Source: Seonamhaeicola sediminis (GTDB lineage: Bacteria > Bacteroidota > Bacteroidia > Flavobacteriales > Flavobacteriaceae). Taken from it: 64,000 nt of DNA. The notes beneath the pieces were generated by a model. The model saw only the letters and a list, made by a program, of their open reading frames with translations, was not told where the DNA came from and did no database searches. Of the stretch, positions 52,524-60,644 are shown piece after piece (within the stretch, counting starts at the first letter, position 1; every line of letters starts with the position of its first letter). Location: contig NZ_SMZJ02000004.1 of the NCBI RefSeq assembly GCF_004358095.2, forward strand, positions 632,030 through 696,029, given 5' to 3'. The translations under genes were made by a program, and so were the position numbers.

Positions 52524-53090
52524 TTATTCCTTAATACGCTCTTTATAAGTTCCTTTGTCGGTTTCAACCTTAATCTTATCGCCTTCATTAATAAATAAAG
52601 GGACATTAACTATGGCTCCAGTTTCAACGGTTGCCGGCTTTGTGGCGTTAGTGGCGGTATTTCCTTTAACACCCGGTTCAGTATGAGTTACCTCTAATAC
52701 AACGTTTGCTGGCATTTCAACAGAAAGCGGCATATTATCTTCAGCATTTATTAGCACCGTTACTACTTCACCTTCTTTCATTAAATCTGGACTATCTAAT
52801 GTTGCTTTTTGTAGTTCAATTTGAGAGTAATCTTCAGTATTCATAAAGTGATACGTCTCACCTTCATTGTACAAAAATTGAAATTTATGAGTTTCAACTC
52901 TAACATCATCCAGTTTATGACCTGCTGAAAATGTGTTATCAATAACTTTTCCGGTAGTTACACTTTTTAGTTTAGTTCTTACAAAAGCAGGGCCTTTACC
53001 GGGTTTAACATGTAAAAATTCAATAATTTTAAAAATATCATGATTATACCTTATACATAATCCGTTTCTAATATCACTTGTAGTGGCCAT
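52524..53090 (-). CDS. efp: Elongation factor P
   Basis: This 188-residue three-barrel protein rescues ribosomes stalled at polyproline. KOW-like domain I has the loop VKPGKGPAFV with Lys32 at its tip. The OB domains have SYNEGETYHFM-like LYNEGETYHFMNTEDY and the C-terminal GAIVNVPLFINEGDKIKVET then GTYKERI. No modification enzyme gene is seen nearby. It is embedded in the lpx block: four bases after lpxA and zero bases before the second LpxD-like gene. Confidence 0.96.
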   Translation of the reverse strand: MATTSDIRNGLCIRYNHDIFKIIEFLHVKPGKGPAFVRTKLKSVTTGKVIDNTFSAGHKLDDVRVETHKFQFLYNEGETYHFMNTEDYSQIELQKATLDSPDLMKEGEVVTVLINAEDNMPLSVEMPANVVLEVTHTEPGVKGNTATNATKPATVETGAIVNVPLFINEGDKIKVETDKGTYKERIKE

Positions 53091-53094
53091 AAAT

Positions 53095-53880
53095 TTAGTT
53101 TGTTTTAAAATATCCTTTCATTATTCCTCGGTGCGAATTTCTTATAAATTGAAGAATTTCATCACGTTCTGGTGTTGCTTCCATCTCGGCTTCAATAATA
53201 TTAGAAGCCTGGGTGTTGTTATAGTTTTTTTGATATAGAATTCTATATATATTCTGAATTTCTCTTATTTTTTCTGCATTAAATCCACGTCTTCGTAACC
53301 CAACCGAGTTTATCCCCACATAGGATAATGGTTCGCGAGCCGCTTTTACAAAAGGCGGTACATCCTTTCTAACTAAAGATCCACCAGTTACAAAAGCATG
53401 GTTTCCAACAGATACAAATTGATGCACTGCTGTCATACCTGCTAATACAACATAATCACCAATAGTTATATGACCAGCTAGGGTACTGTTATTTGAAAAA
53501 ATACAATTATTACCAACTACACAGTCATGAGCAATGTGGCAATAAGCCATTATTAAACAATTGTTACCCACAACAGTTTTCATTTTATCGGTCGTTCCCC
53601 TATTTATGGTAACACATTCTCTAATGGTTACATTGTCACCAATTTCTACAGTAGTATCTTCTCCCTGATATTTTAAATCTTGAGGAATTGCAGAAATAAC
53701 TGATCCAGGAAAAATGCTGCAATTTTTTCCAATACGCGCACCTTCCATAATGGTAACATTACTACCAATCCAAGTGCCTTCTCCAATAACAACATTATTA
53801 TCTATGGTGGCAAATGGTTCTATAACTACATTTTTAGCTATTTTAGCTCCAGGATGAACGTATGCAAGTGGTTGATTCAT
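53095..53880 (-). CDS. lpxA: UDP-N-acetylglucosamine acyltransferase LpxA
   Basis: This 261-residue left-handed beta-helix enzyme catalyses the first acylation of lipid A synthesis. Hexapeptide repeats run from about residue 8 to 190. Catalytic His is in YCHIAHDCVVGNN. VTIRECVTINRGT, GMTAVHQFVSVG and the C-terminal GINSVGLRRRGFNAEKI are characteristic. It follows lpxC/fabZ after 93 bases and is four bases upstream of efp. Confidence 0.97.
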   Translation of the reverse strand: MNQPLAYVHPGAKIAKNVVIEPFATIDNNVVIGEGTWIGSNVTIMEGARIGKNCSIFPGSVISAIPQDLKYQGEDTTVEIGDNVTIRECVTINRGTTDKMKTVVGNNCLIMAYCHIAHDCVVGNNCIFSNNSTLAGHITIGDYVVLAGMTAVHQFVSVGNHAFVTGGSLVRKDVPPFVKAAREPLSYVGINSVGLRRRGFNAEKIREIQNIYRILYQKNYNNTQASNIIEAEMEATPERDEILQFIRNSHRGIMKGYFKTN

Positions 53881-53973
53881 TTTAATAGTTTTACTTTGAT
53901 AATTGGTAACATATATATTGACATTTTAGCGTAGAAAAAACAATATGAATTCTACAAAAGCCTTTATACATAA

Positions 53974-55380
53974 TTACTTAACTTTGGTTATTTGAGCCAT
54001 TAGTTCTGCTTCTGCACAAAGTTTACCATTGGCATAAGCATACCCTTGCATGTGACAAATACCACGACGTATTGGTGTGATTAACGTACATTTGAATATT
54101 AAAGTGTCTCCAGGCATGACCTTTTGTTTAAACTTAACATTATCCATTTTCATGAAAAAAGTTAAATAGTTTTCTGGATCAGGAACAGTACTTAAAACCA
54201 ATATACCTCCTGTTTGAGCCATAGCTTCTACTATAAGTACTCCAGGCATTACAGGGGCTCCAGGAAAATGCCCTTTAAAGAACTCTTCATTCATAGTTAC
54301 ATTTTTGGTAGCTGTAACATGATTATCAGTAAGTTCAAATACTTTATCAATTAATAAGAATGGTTGCCTGTGGGGTAACATTGCCATGATTTGAGAAATA
54401 TCCATTAATGGTGTTTGGTTCAAATCTATGTTAGGCACATTGTTACGGCGCTCATTTTTAATAATCTTTGAAAGTTTTTTTGCAAATTGAGTATTTATAA
54501 AATGACCGGGTTTATTAGCAATAACCTTCCCTCTAATGCGGGTTTTAACTAAAGCTAAATCACCTAAAACATCTAAAAGCTTGTGTCTAGCAGCTTCGTT
54601 AGGGTAATGCAGCGTTAAGTTATCTAAAATACCATTTGGTTTTACGGCAATGGAATCCTTTTTAAAAGCTATTTTTAACTTCTCCATAGTTTCAGGAGAT
54701 AAGGGCTTATCTACATACACAATGGCATTGTTTAAATCACCTCCTTTAATTAAACCATGCTCTAAAAGCATTTCTAACTCATGTAAAAAGCTAAATGTAC
54801 GGGAATTTGCAATATCGTTTTTAAAATCTGATATGTTATTTAGTGTTGCATTTTGAGTACCTAAAACTTTTGTACCAAAATCTACCATAGTAGTAATTTG
54901 ATATTCTTTTGCAGGCATTACTAATATCTCACTTCCAGATTCTTCATCGGTATAAGTCACAATATCTGTTACAACAAATTCTTCTCTAAAAGCATCTAAT
55001 TCAACTATACCGGCTTTTTCGATAGCTTCAACAAAAAACTTTGATGACCCATCCATTATGGGGGGTTCTGAAGCATTGAGCTCAACAATAACATTATCTA
55101 TATCCAATCCAACTAAAGCAGCCAAAACATGTTCTGACGTTTGAATGGTAACCCCATTTTTTTCTAAACACGTACCTCGTTGTGTATTAGTAACATAATT
55201 GGCATCTGCTTCAATTACGGGTTCACCTTCTAAATCAACTCTTTTAAAGGCTAAACCAAAATTAGCAGGGGCTGGGGTAAAATTTAAAGTAACATCTTTC
55301 CCTGTATGCAAGCCCACACCAGTTAAAGAAATTTCTTTTTTAATGGTTTTTTGTTTTACGTCTGTATTTATTATTCCCAT
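53974..55380 (-). CDS. lpxC-fabZ: LpxC-FabZ fusion: UDP-acyl-GlcNAc deacetylase / hydroxyacyl-ACP dehydratase
   Basis: This 468-residue bifunctional protein is the usual Bacteroidota fusion. LpxC part (about 1-300): [36 protein letters not shown] (zinc His) and [13 protein letters not shown] (zinc His and Asp). FabZ part (about 320-468): [19 protein letters not shown], then [22 protein letters not shown] with the catalytic His and Glu. It commits UDP-acyl-GlcNAc to lipid A and dehydrates beta-hydroxyacyl-ACP, balancing both pathways. Its start overlaps the lpxD stop by ten bases. Confidence 0.97.
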   Translation of the reverse strand: MGIINTDVKQKTIKKEISLTGVGLHTGKDVTLNFTPAPANFGLAFKRVDLEGEPVIEADANYVTNTQRGTCLEKNGVTIQTSEHVLAALVGLDIDNVIVELNASEPPIMDGSSKFFVEAIEKAGIVELDAFREEFVVTDIVTYTDEESGSEILVMPAKEYQITTMVDFGTKVLGTQNATLNNISDFKNDIANSRTFSFLHELEMLLEHGLIKGGDLNNAIVYVDKPLSPETMEKLKIAFKKDSIAVKPNGILDNLTLHYPNEAARHKLLDVLGDLALVKTRIRGKVIANKPGHFINTQFAKKLSKIIKNERRNNVPNIDLNQTPLMDISQIMAMLPHRQPFLLIDKVFELTDNHVTATKNVTMNEEFFKGHFPGAPVMPGVLIVEAMAQTGGILVLSTVPDPENYLTFFMKMDNVKFKQKVMPGDTLIFKCTLITPIRRGICHMQGYAYANGKLCAEAELMAQITKVK

Positions 55381-56393
55381 TTATTTTTTTCTAAGTCATT
55401 AATTGTTTTGACAATTTTAGGCAGGTTTTTAAAATGCACATAGGATTTGTTATAATCTGCATAAGGTAAAGCAGGCGATCCTTGGAGTACTTCATTATCT
55501 TTTACGTTTCTGCCTATACCAGATTGTGCTTGAATTTTCACATTATTACCAATTGTAATATGGCCAACAATACCTACTTGACCTCCTATTTGACAATTCT
55601 CTCCAATTTTTGTTGAACCAGCTACGCCAGTTTGAGCAGCAATCACTGTGTTTTTTCCAATGTCTACGTTGTGTGCTATTTGAATTTGATTATCCAGCTT
55701 TACACCTCTTCTTATTATTGTAGAACCTAAAGTAGCTCTATCTATTGTAGTGGCTGCACCAATATCCACAAAGTCTTCAAGAATAACATTACCTATTTGT
55801 GGTACCTTGTTATATTCTCCTTTTTCATTGGGAGCAAAACCAAATCCGTCTGCTCCTATAATAGCACCAGAGTTAATGACACAACCATCCCCGATAACAG
55901 TTTCAGAGTATATTTTAGCACCAGCAAAAATAACCGAATTATGTCCTATGGTTACGTTATCTCCTATATACACGTTTGGAAAAATCTTTACATTGTCACC
56001 AATAGATACATTTTCACCTAAATAAGAAAAAGCACCTAAGTACAAGTTTTCACCGTGATTAGCTGTAGATGAGATAAAACTTGGCTCTTCAATTCCAACT
56101 TTATTGTTTTTAACCTCATTATAATACTCTAGCAATTTTGAAAACGATTTGTAGGCGTCTTCAACTTTAATTAAGGTTGTTTCAATATTACTCTCCGGAT
56201 TAAATGTTTTGTTAACAATGGTTACACTTGCCTTGGTAGTATAAATATGCGAAGTGTACTTTGGATTTGCCAGAAAGGTTAAGGACCCTTCAGTGCCCTC
56301 TTCAATTTTAGAGAGTTTTGATACTTCGGCTTCTGGATTACCAACAACATCACCTTCCAGAATGCCTGCTATTTGTTGTGCTGTAAATTTCAC
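55371..56393 (-). CDS. lpxD: UDP-3-O-acylglucosamine N-acyltransferase LpxD
   Basis: This 340-residue enzyme has the uridine-binding N-domain ([30 protein letters not shown]) and the beta-helix with [20 protein letters not shown] and [20 protein letters not shown] (catalytic His). The helical C-terminus reads [17 protein letters not shown]. It adds the N-linked hydroxyacyl chain in lipid A synthesis. First gene of the lpx operon, with its own -7 element at 56428, and it overlaps lpxC/fabZ by ten bases. Confidence 0.96.
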   Translation of the reverse strand: MKFTAQQIAGILEGDVVGNPEAEVSKLSKIEEGTEGSLTFLANPKYTSHIYTTKASVTIVNKTFNPESNIETTLIKVEDAYKSFSKLLEYYNEVKNNKVGIEEPSFISSTANHGENLYLGAFSYLGENVSIGDNVKIFPNVYIGDNVTIGHNSVIFAGAKIYSETVIGDGCVINSGAIIGADGFGFAPNEKGEYNKVPQIGNVILEDFVDIGAATTIDRATLGSTIIRRGVKLDNQIQIAHNVDIGKNTVIAAQTGVAGSTKIGENCQIGGQVGIVGHITIGNNVKIQAQSGIGRNVKDNEVLQGSPALPYADYNKSYVHFKNLPKIVKTINDLEKNKWE

Positions 56394-56427
56394 ACTAGAT
56401 AGAGTTTGTAGTTTTTGTTTGGTAGCG

Positions 56428-56435
56428 CAAAAATA
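56428..56435 (-). promoter_or_regulatory. Promoter -7 element of the lpx operon (TATTTTTG)
   Basis: This exact TAnnTTTG on the minus strand lies 35 bases before the lpxD ATG, in the 91-base gap after the HD-domain gene. Confidence 0.5.
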
Positions 56436-56484
56436 GGAAAAATGTCCTAAAGTTTTTCACAGATAGAGGCTTATTAAAAAATCC

Positions 56485-57708
56485 TTACTGTAGAAGCTCT
56501 TTTGGGTAGCATAAATAGTATTTTGTAACTGGTTTTGATAAGGTTTTGATATTAAGGTGATCTGAGGCCTTTACAATATCCATAATTTTACCAGATTTAA
56601 ATAATACGTTTATACGATTGTTCTTTGACTGATAGGCCTGATTGGAAATACTTCCCGTAAAAACAAAATACGCTGCCTCTTCCCTACTAACCCCGTAGTG
56701 AGCCATAAATGTATTTATATGATTTTCAAGATGCTTATCTTTTATTTTATTGTTTTTTACTTTTATTTTAAGCAAATTCCTGTTAATAATCATTTTGCAT
56801 AATTTACTCAAAATAAAATCTTCATCATGTTGCCAATGCTTCATTGCTGAAATAATATCGTAATCGTCTAATTCTGAAAATATTTCAAGGGTTTCATGGT
56901 TAAAATTTTCAATTGAAATCTTATTATCTAAAAAGAATAATAGGGCTTTACTAGCCTGTAATTTACGTCCTTTTTGATGAAGTTCCTTTGCTCGTTTTAA
57001 TACTCTTATCAATAATAATTCTGCTGCCACACCTGTTTTGTGCAAATAGACTTGCCAATACATAAGTCTTCTAGCAACAATAAACTTCTCTACACTATAA
57101 ATACCTTTTTCTTCAATAACCAATTCATCATCCACCACATTAAGCATTGTAATTAAACGCTCACTATTTATGTTTCCCTCGGCAACCCCAGTATAAAAAC
57201 TATCACGTTTTAAGTAATCAGCTCTATCCATATCTAGCTGCCCAGAAATTAGCTGACATAAAAAATTTCTGTGATAGTCTCCTTTAAATATTGTAATGGC
57301 AAGCGTTAAATTTCCGTTAAATTCTTCGTTTAAACGCTCCATAAAAAGCATGGAAATCTCTTCATGAGATACGTTATTTACAATACTATGTTCCATAGCA
57401 TGTGAGAATGGGCCATGACCAATATCGTGTAGTAAAATAGCAGCATAAAGGGCATTTTCTTCATTACTTGATATTGTAACTCCCTTAAAACGAAGTACAT
57501 TAACAGCCTGTTGCATTAAGTGCACACAACCAATAGCATGATGAAACCTTGTATGATGTGCTCCAGGATATACCAAATAAGACATTCCCATTTGGGTAAT
57601 TCTTCTTAACCTTTGAAAATACCTATGCTGGATTAAGTCGAAAATTAGAGAATTTGGAATCGTAATAAATCCGTAAATTGGATCGTTTAATATTTTAAGT
57701 TTGTTCAA
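56485..57708 (-). CDS. HD-domain phosphohydrolase (dGTPase-like)
   Basis: This 407-residue cytoplasmic protein starts at a TTG (57708): an in-frame TAA lies two codons upstream and the family N-terminus NKLKILNDPIYGFITIP follows directly. HD-superfamily metal ligands are visible: YLVYPGAHHTRFHHAIGCVH, AAILLHDIGHGPFSHAMEH and LDMDRADYLKRDSFY. The family resembles SAMHD1/dNTP triphosphohydrolases. The physiological substrate is unknown. It is divergent from porX, an arrangement I recall as common in flavobacteria. Confidence 0.9.
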   Translation of the reverse strand: MNKLKILNDPIYGFITIPNSLIFDLIQHRYFQRLRRITQMGMSYLVYPGAHHTRFHHAIGCVHLMQQAVNVLRFKGVTISSNEENALYAAILLHDIGHGPFSHAMEHSIVNNVSHEEISMLFMERLNEEFNGNLTLAITIFKGDYHRNFLCQLISGQLDMDRADYLKRDSFYTGVAEGNINSERLITMLNVVDDELVIEEKGIYSVEKFIVARRLMYWQVYLHKTGVAAELLLIRVLKRAKELHQKGRKLQASKALLFFLDNKISIENFNHETLEIFSELDDYDIISAMKHWQHDEDFILSKLCKMIINRNLLKIKVKNNKIKDKHLENHINTFMAHYGVSREEAAYFVFTGSISNQAYQSKNNRINVLFKSGKIMDIVKASDHLNIKTLSKPVTKYYLCYPKELLQ

Positions 57709-57734
57709 ACTTTAAAAATTGTGGTTATCTACTA

Positions 57735-57742
57735 CAAATATA
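57735..57742 (-). promoter_or_regulatory. Promoter -7 element of the HD-domain gene (TATATTTG)
   Basis: This exact TAnnTTTG on the minus strand lies 27 bases before the TTG start at 57708, within the 66-base divergent gap with porX. Confidence 0.45.
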
Positions 57743-57774
57743 ATTATAAGATTAACATTTAAAGTGACGCCTTA

Positions 57775-59328
57775 ATGAATACCATACAAATACTTTGGGT
57801 TGATGATGAAATTGATTTACTAAAACCCCATATTTTATTTTTAGAACAACGAAACTATAAAGTTACTACAAGTACAAGTGGTATTGATGCTATAGATTTG
57901 TTGGATAGTAACAGTTTTGATATTGTTTTTCTGGATGAAAATATGCCTGGGTTAACAGGACTTGAAACTTTAAATGACATTAAAGAAAAACAAGCTAACC
58001 TGCCAGTGGTAATGATCACAAAAAGTGAAGAAGAATATATTATGGAAGAAGCTATAGGTAATAAAATAGCAGATTACCTAATTAAACCTGTTAATCCAAA
58101 TCAAATTCTACTAAGCTTAAAAAAGAATTTAGACCACTCTAGATTGGTTTCTGAGAAAACAACATCTAATTATCAGCAAGAGTTTAGAAAAATTGCCATG
58201 GATATGGCTATGGTAAACTCTTATGAGGCATGGGTAGAACTCTATCAAAAACTCATCTATTGGGAAATTCAGCTTGAAGATATTGAAGACACGGGTATGT
58301 TTGAGATTTTAGAGTCTCAAAAAACAGAAGCCAATATCCAATTCGGGAAGTTTATTGAGAAGAACTATAGTAAATGGTTTCAACCACATACCAGTGCGCC
58401 TGTGATGTCACACACTCTTTTTAAAGAACGGGTCGTTCCTGAAATTAGTAAAAAACAACCAACCATTTTGGTAGTTATAGATAATTTACGCTATGACCAG
58501 TGGAAAGCCTTTGAACCTATTATAAATACGTATTACAAAAAAGAAAAAGAAGACGCCTACTTCAGTATTTTACCATCTGCAACACAATACGCAAGAAATG
58601 CCATTTTCTCAGGTTTGATGCCTAGTGATATGGAAAAACTATTTCCTCAATATTGGAAAAATGATACGGATGAAGGTGGGAAAAATTTGTTTGAAGCCGA
58701 ATTTTTAGAAGCACAGATGAAACGATTAGGATGCAATCATTTAAACTATGAATATTTTAAAATCACTAATGTAAAGAATGGGAAAAGGCTTGTAGAAAAC
58801 TTTAACGCGCTTAAAAAAAATGATTTAACCGTTGTGGTCTATAATTTTGTAGATATGCTTTCACATGCTAAAACAGAAATGGAAGTTGTTAAAGAATTAG
58901 CCTCAAATGATAAAGCTTACAGGTCATTAACGGTGAGTTGGTTTAAAAACTCGCCGTTGCTTGAAATGATTCAACAAGCTCAAAACCTTGGTTTTAAATT
59001 AATTATAACAACAGATCATGGCACCATAAATGTTAAAAACCCTTCTAAAGTCATTGGAGATAGAGATACCAGTTTAAATCTTCGTTATAAAACAGGGCGT
59101 AGTTTAACGTATGAAGGTAAAGATGTTTTTGAAGCAAAAAAACCTCATGAACTTCATTTACCTGCTATTACCATGAGTAGTTCTTATATTTTTGCCAAAA
59201 GTGATTTGTTTTTTGCTTATCCCAATAACTACAATCATTACGTAAGCTATTACAGGAATACCTATCAACATGGCGGCGTATCTTTAGAAGAAATGATTAT
59301 TCCTTTTGTTATTTTTAGTCCAAAATAA
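57775..59328 (+). CDS. porX: PorX: response regulator with PglZ phosphodiesterase domain
   Basis: This is a 517-residue protein. The receiver domain (1-120) has VDDE, the phospho-acceptor Asp in FLDENMPG and the Lys in IKPVN. A helical linker follows. The PglZ/alkaline-phosphatase-like domain (about 200-517) has VVIDNLRYDQW, LPSATQYARNAIFSGL (nucleophile Thr) and TTDHGTI with metal ligands. PorX controls type IX secretion genes together with PorY and the SigP sigma factor in other Bacteroidota, and hydrolyses oligonucleotides. A type IX substrate (16378-18333) is encoded in the same window, so the system should be active here. Confidence 0.95.
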   Translation: MNTIQILWVDDEIDLLKPHILFLEQRNYKVTTSTSGIDAIDLLDSNSFDIVFLDENMPGLTGLETLNDIKEKQANLPVVMITKSEEEYIMEEAIGNKIADYLIKPVNPNQILLSLKKNLDHSRLVSEKTTSNYQQEFRKIAMDMAMVNSYEAWVELYQKLIYWEIQLEDIEDTGMFEILESQKTEANIQFGKFIEKNYSKWFQPHTSAPVMSHTLFKERVVPEISKKQPTILVVIDNLRYDQWKAFEPIINTYYKKEKEDAYFSILPSATQYARNAIFSGLMPSDMEKLFPQYWKNDTDEGGKNLFEAEFLEAQMKRLGCNHLNYEYFKITNVKNGKRLVENFNALKKNDLTVVVYNFVDMLSHAKTEMEVVKELASNDKAYRSLTVSWFKNSPLLEMIQQAQNLGFKLIITTDHGTINVKNPSKVIGDRDTSLNLRYKTGRSLTYEGKDVFEAKKPHELHLPAITMSSSYIFAKSDLFFAYPNNYNHYVSYYRNTYQHGGVSLEEMIIPFVIFSPK

Positions 59329-59418
59329 TCCATGTAAAGCAAAAAACATCGACGAAATGCATTTTTTTCTAGGTTTTATCAAATTATATTACTAATATTG
59401 CATTAAAATTGTTCAATT

Positions 59419-59850
59419 TTGAGAGTCATTTATAAGCTAGAAAATGTAGATACTATAGCTAAAGAAATTATTAATAATGTAAAAAGCAAAACCATTTTCT
59501 TTTACGGAAATATGGGGACTGGTAAAACCACATTAATAAAATCAATAGTTAAGTGCCTTGGAAGTAAAGATGAAGTTAGTAGCCCAACGTTTTCAATTGT
59601 AAATGAATACGAAACTGAAAATCAAATAATATATCATTTTGATTTGTACAGAATCAATGATCTGGAAGAAGCCTATAATTTTGGAATTGAAGATTATTTA
59701 TTTTCTAATAAATGGATATTAATTGAGTGGCCAGAGTTAATTGAGCACATAGTACCTGAACATGATAGCATTAACATCACACTACGTGATGATAATTCTA
59801 GAATTTTAGAACTAAAATGTAAACCAAATTTAACCGAAAAAACATGCTGA
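59419..59850 (+). CDS. tsaE: tRNA threonylcarbamoyladenosine synthesis ATPase TsaE
   Basis: This 143-residue P-loop protein has Walker A GNMGTGKTT (about 30-38), SSPTFSIVNEYE, IYHFDLYRI and the Walker B-type WILIEWPE. TsaE is needed with TsaB and TsaD for the t6A37 tRNA modification. The start is TTG at 59419 (MRVIYKLENV). No ATG exists between it and the P-loop. It follows porX after 90 bases in the same direction. Confidence 0.95.
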   Translation: MRVIYKLENVDTIAKEIINNVKSKTIFFYGNMGTGKTTLIKSIVKCLGSKDEVSSPTFSIVNEYETENQIIYHFDLYRINDLEEAYNFGIEDYLFSNKWILIEWPELIEHIVPEHDSINITLRDDNSRILELKCKPNLTEKTC

Positions 59851-59890
59851 AACCACGCTTAAAAACAACTTAAAACTTCCTAATTTTGAA

Positions 59891-59912
59891 GTTTTACGGT
59901 AAAACCTCAACA
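59891..59912. promoter_or_regulatory. Palindrome and shared 15-base motif upstream of the small secreted gene
   Basis: GTTTTACGGTAAAAC (59891-59905) is a perfect palindrome around a central G. It runs into GGTAAAACCTCAACA (59898-59912), which recurs exactly at 63107-63121 upstream of ald. Both copies are in the same orientation, 107 and 120 bases before the next plus-strand ATG. It may be an operator, but chance is possible. Confidence 0.35.
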
Positions 59913-60019
59913 GTATTTTTATAAAATCCTGTTTTTAACATTTTTTTAACATTTTACCGAATTCTTCAAGATACTCTTTAGTTACATTTGGGTAATTAAT
60001 TAATTAAATCCCTTATAAA

Positions 60020-60160
60020 ATGAAAACTAAAAAGTACATAATTGCAATCGCAATTTTCGGAGGTATGATGTTTTTAGCTAGTGCTGCAACAACATACAAT
60101 TTAGATGGAAACCAAACAGCAAAAATCGAAAGAGGAGCGAAACTACCAAGTCACAGATAA
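60020..60160 (+). CDS. 46-residue secreted or membrane peptide
   Basis: ATG at 60020 opens a frame ending TAA at 60160: it begins MKTKKYIIAIAIFGGMMFLA and ends KIERGAKLPSHR. The first 22 residues are a good signal peptide or single helix (SAA cleavage region). The mature part would be a basic peptide of about 24 residues. It is too short for most gene finders. Its last 56 bases overlap the next gene in another frame. I recognise no family. Confidence 0.6.
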   Translation: MKTKKYIIAIAIFGGMMFLASAATTYNLDGNQTAKIERGAKLPSHR

Positions 60161-60644
60161 AAATAATCTATTACTTGGTAGCATAATAGCTACAATTATA
60201 GCTATTTCTCCTTATTTGTATTACTTACATGAAAGTGTTCCAGACACTAAAGTCTGGGACACTTTTTTATTTACATACAATAGCGGTTATTTTGGTAGTG
60301 CCAATAATGCCATGTATTTTGTTTTTAGTAAAGCCATCCCCTTACTTTTAATTTTTATTTGGTTTTTTACATGCAGACATTGGTGGTATCATACATTATT
60401 GGTTCCTGTTACTATGTATGTATACCAAATAATTAATGTTTTTAATGATGATATTAAATATGTGGATGAGTTTGAACTGATTTATATGATTCCCGTGATG
60501 GCAATAATAATTCCATCCGTTTATCTACTTCGGGCCAAAATGTTTAATAAAATCAACGAGGCAACAAAATCAATGGAAGAATTAGAAGATGAGTTTAAAG
60601 TGTCCCCTAAAAATTTCTGGGAAAGAGTAAAACAATATTTTTAA
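60105..60644 (+). CDS. Four-helix membrane protein (unknown)
   Basis: This 179-residue protein has a charged N-terminus (METKQQKSKEERNYQ). Membrane helices follow at about 24-42, 68-86, 93-112 and 127-146 (ILLGSIIATIIAISPYLYY-type, then IPLLLIFIWFFTC, YHTLLVPVTMYVYQ and IYMIPVMAIIIPSVYLL). A helical tail (INEATKSMEELEDEFK) completes it. The ATG at 60105 lies inside the 46-residue gene, and no other Met precedes the second helix, so the overlap seems real. It converges on the TonB-family gene with a four-base overlap of ends. Confidence 0.78.
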   Translation: METKQQKSKEERNYQVTDKNNLLLGSIIATIIAISPYLYYLHESVPDTKVWDTFLFTYNSGYFGSANNAMYFVFSKAIPLLLIFIWFFTCRHWWYHTLLVPVTMYVYQIINVFNDDIKYVDEFELIYMIPVMAIIIPSVYLLRAKMFNKINEATKSMEELEDEFKVSPKNFWERVKQYF

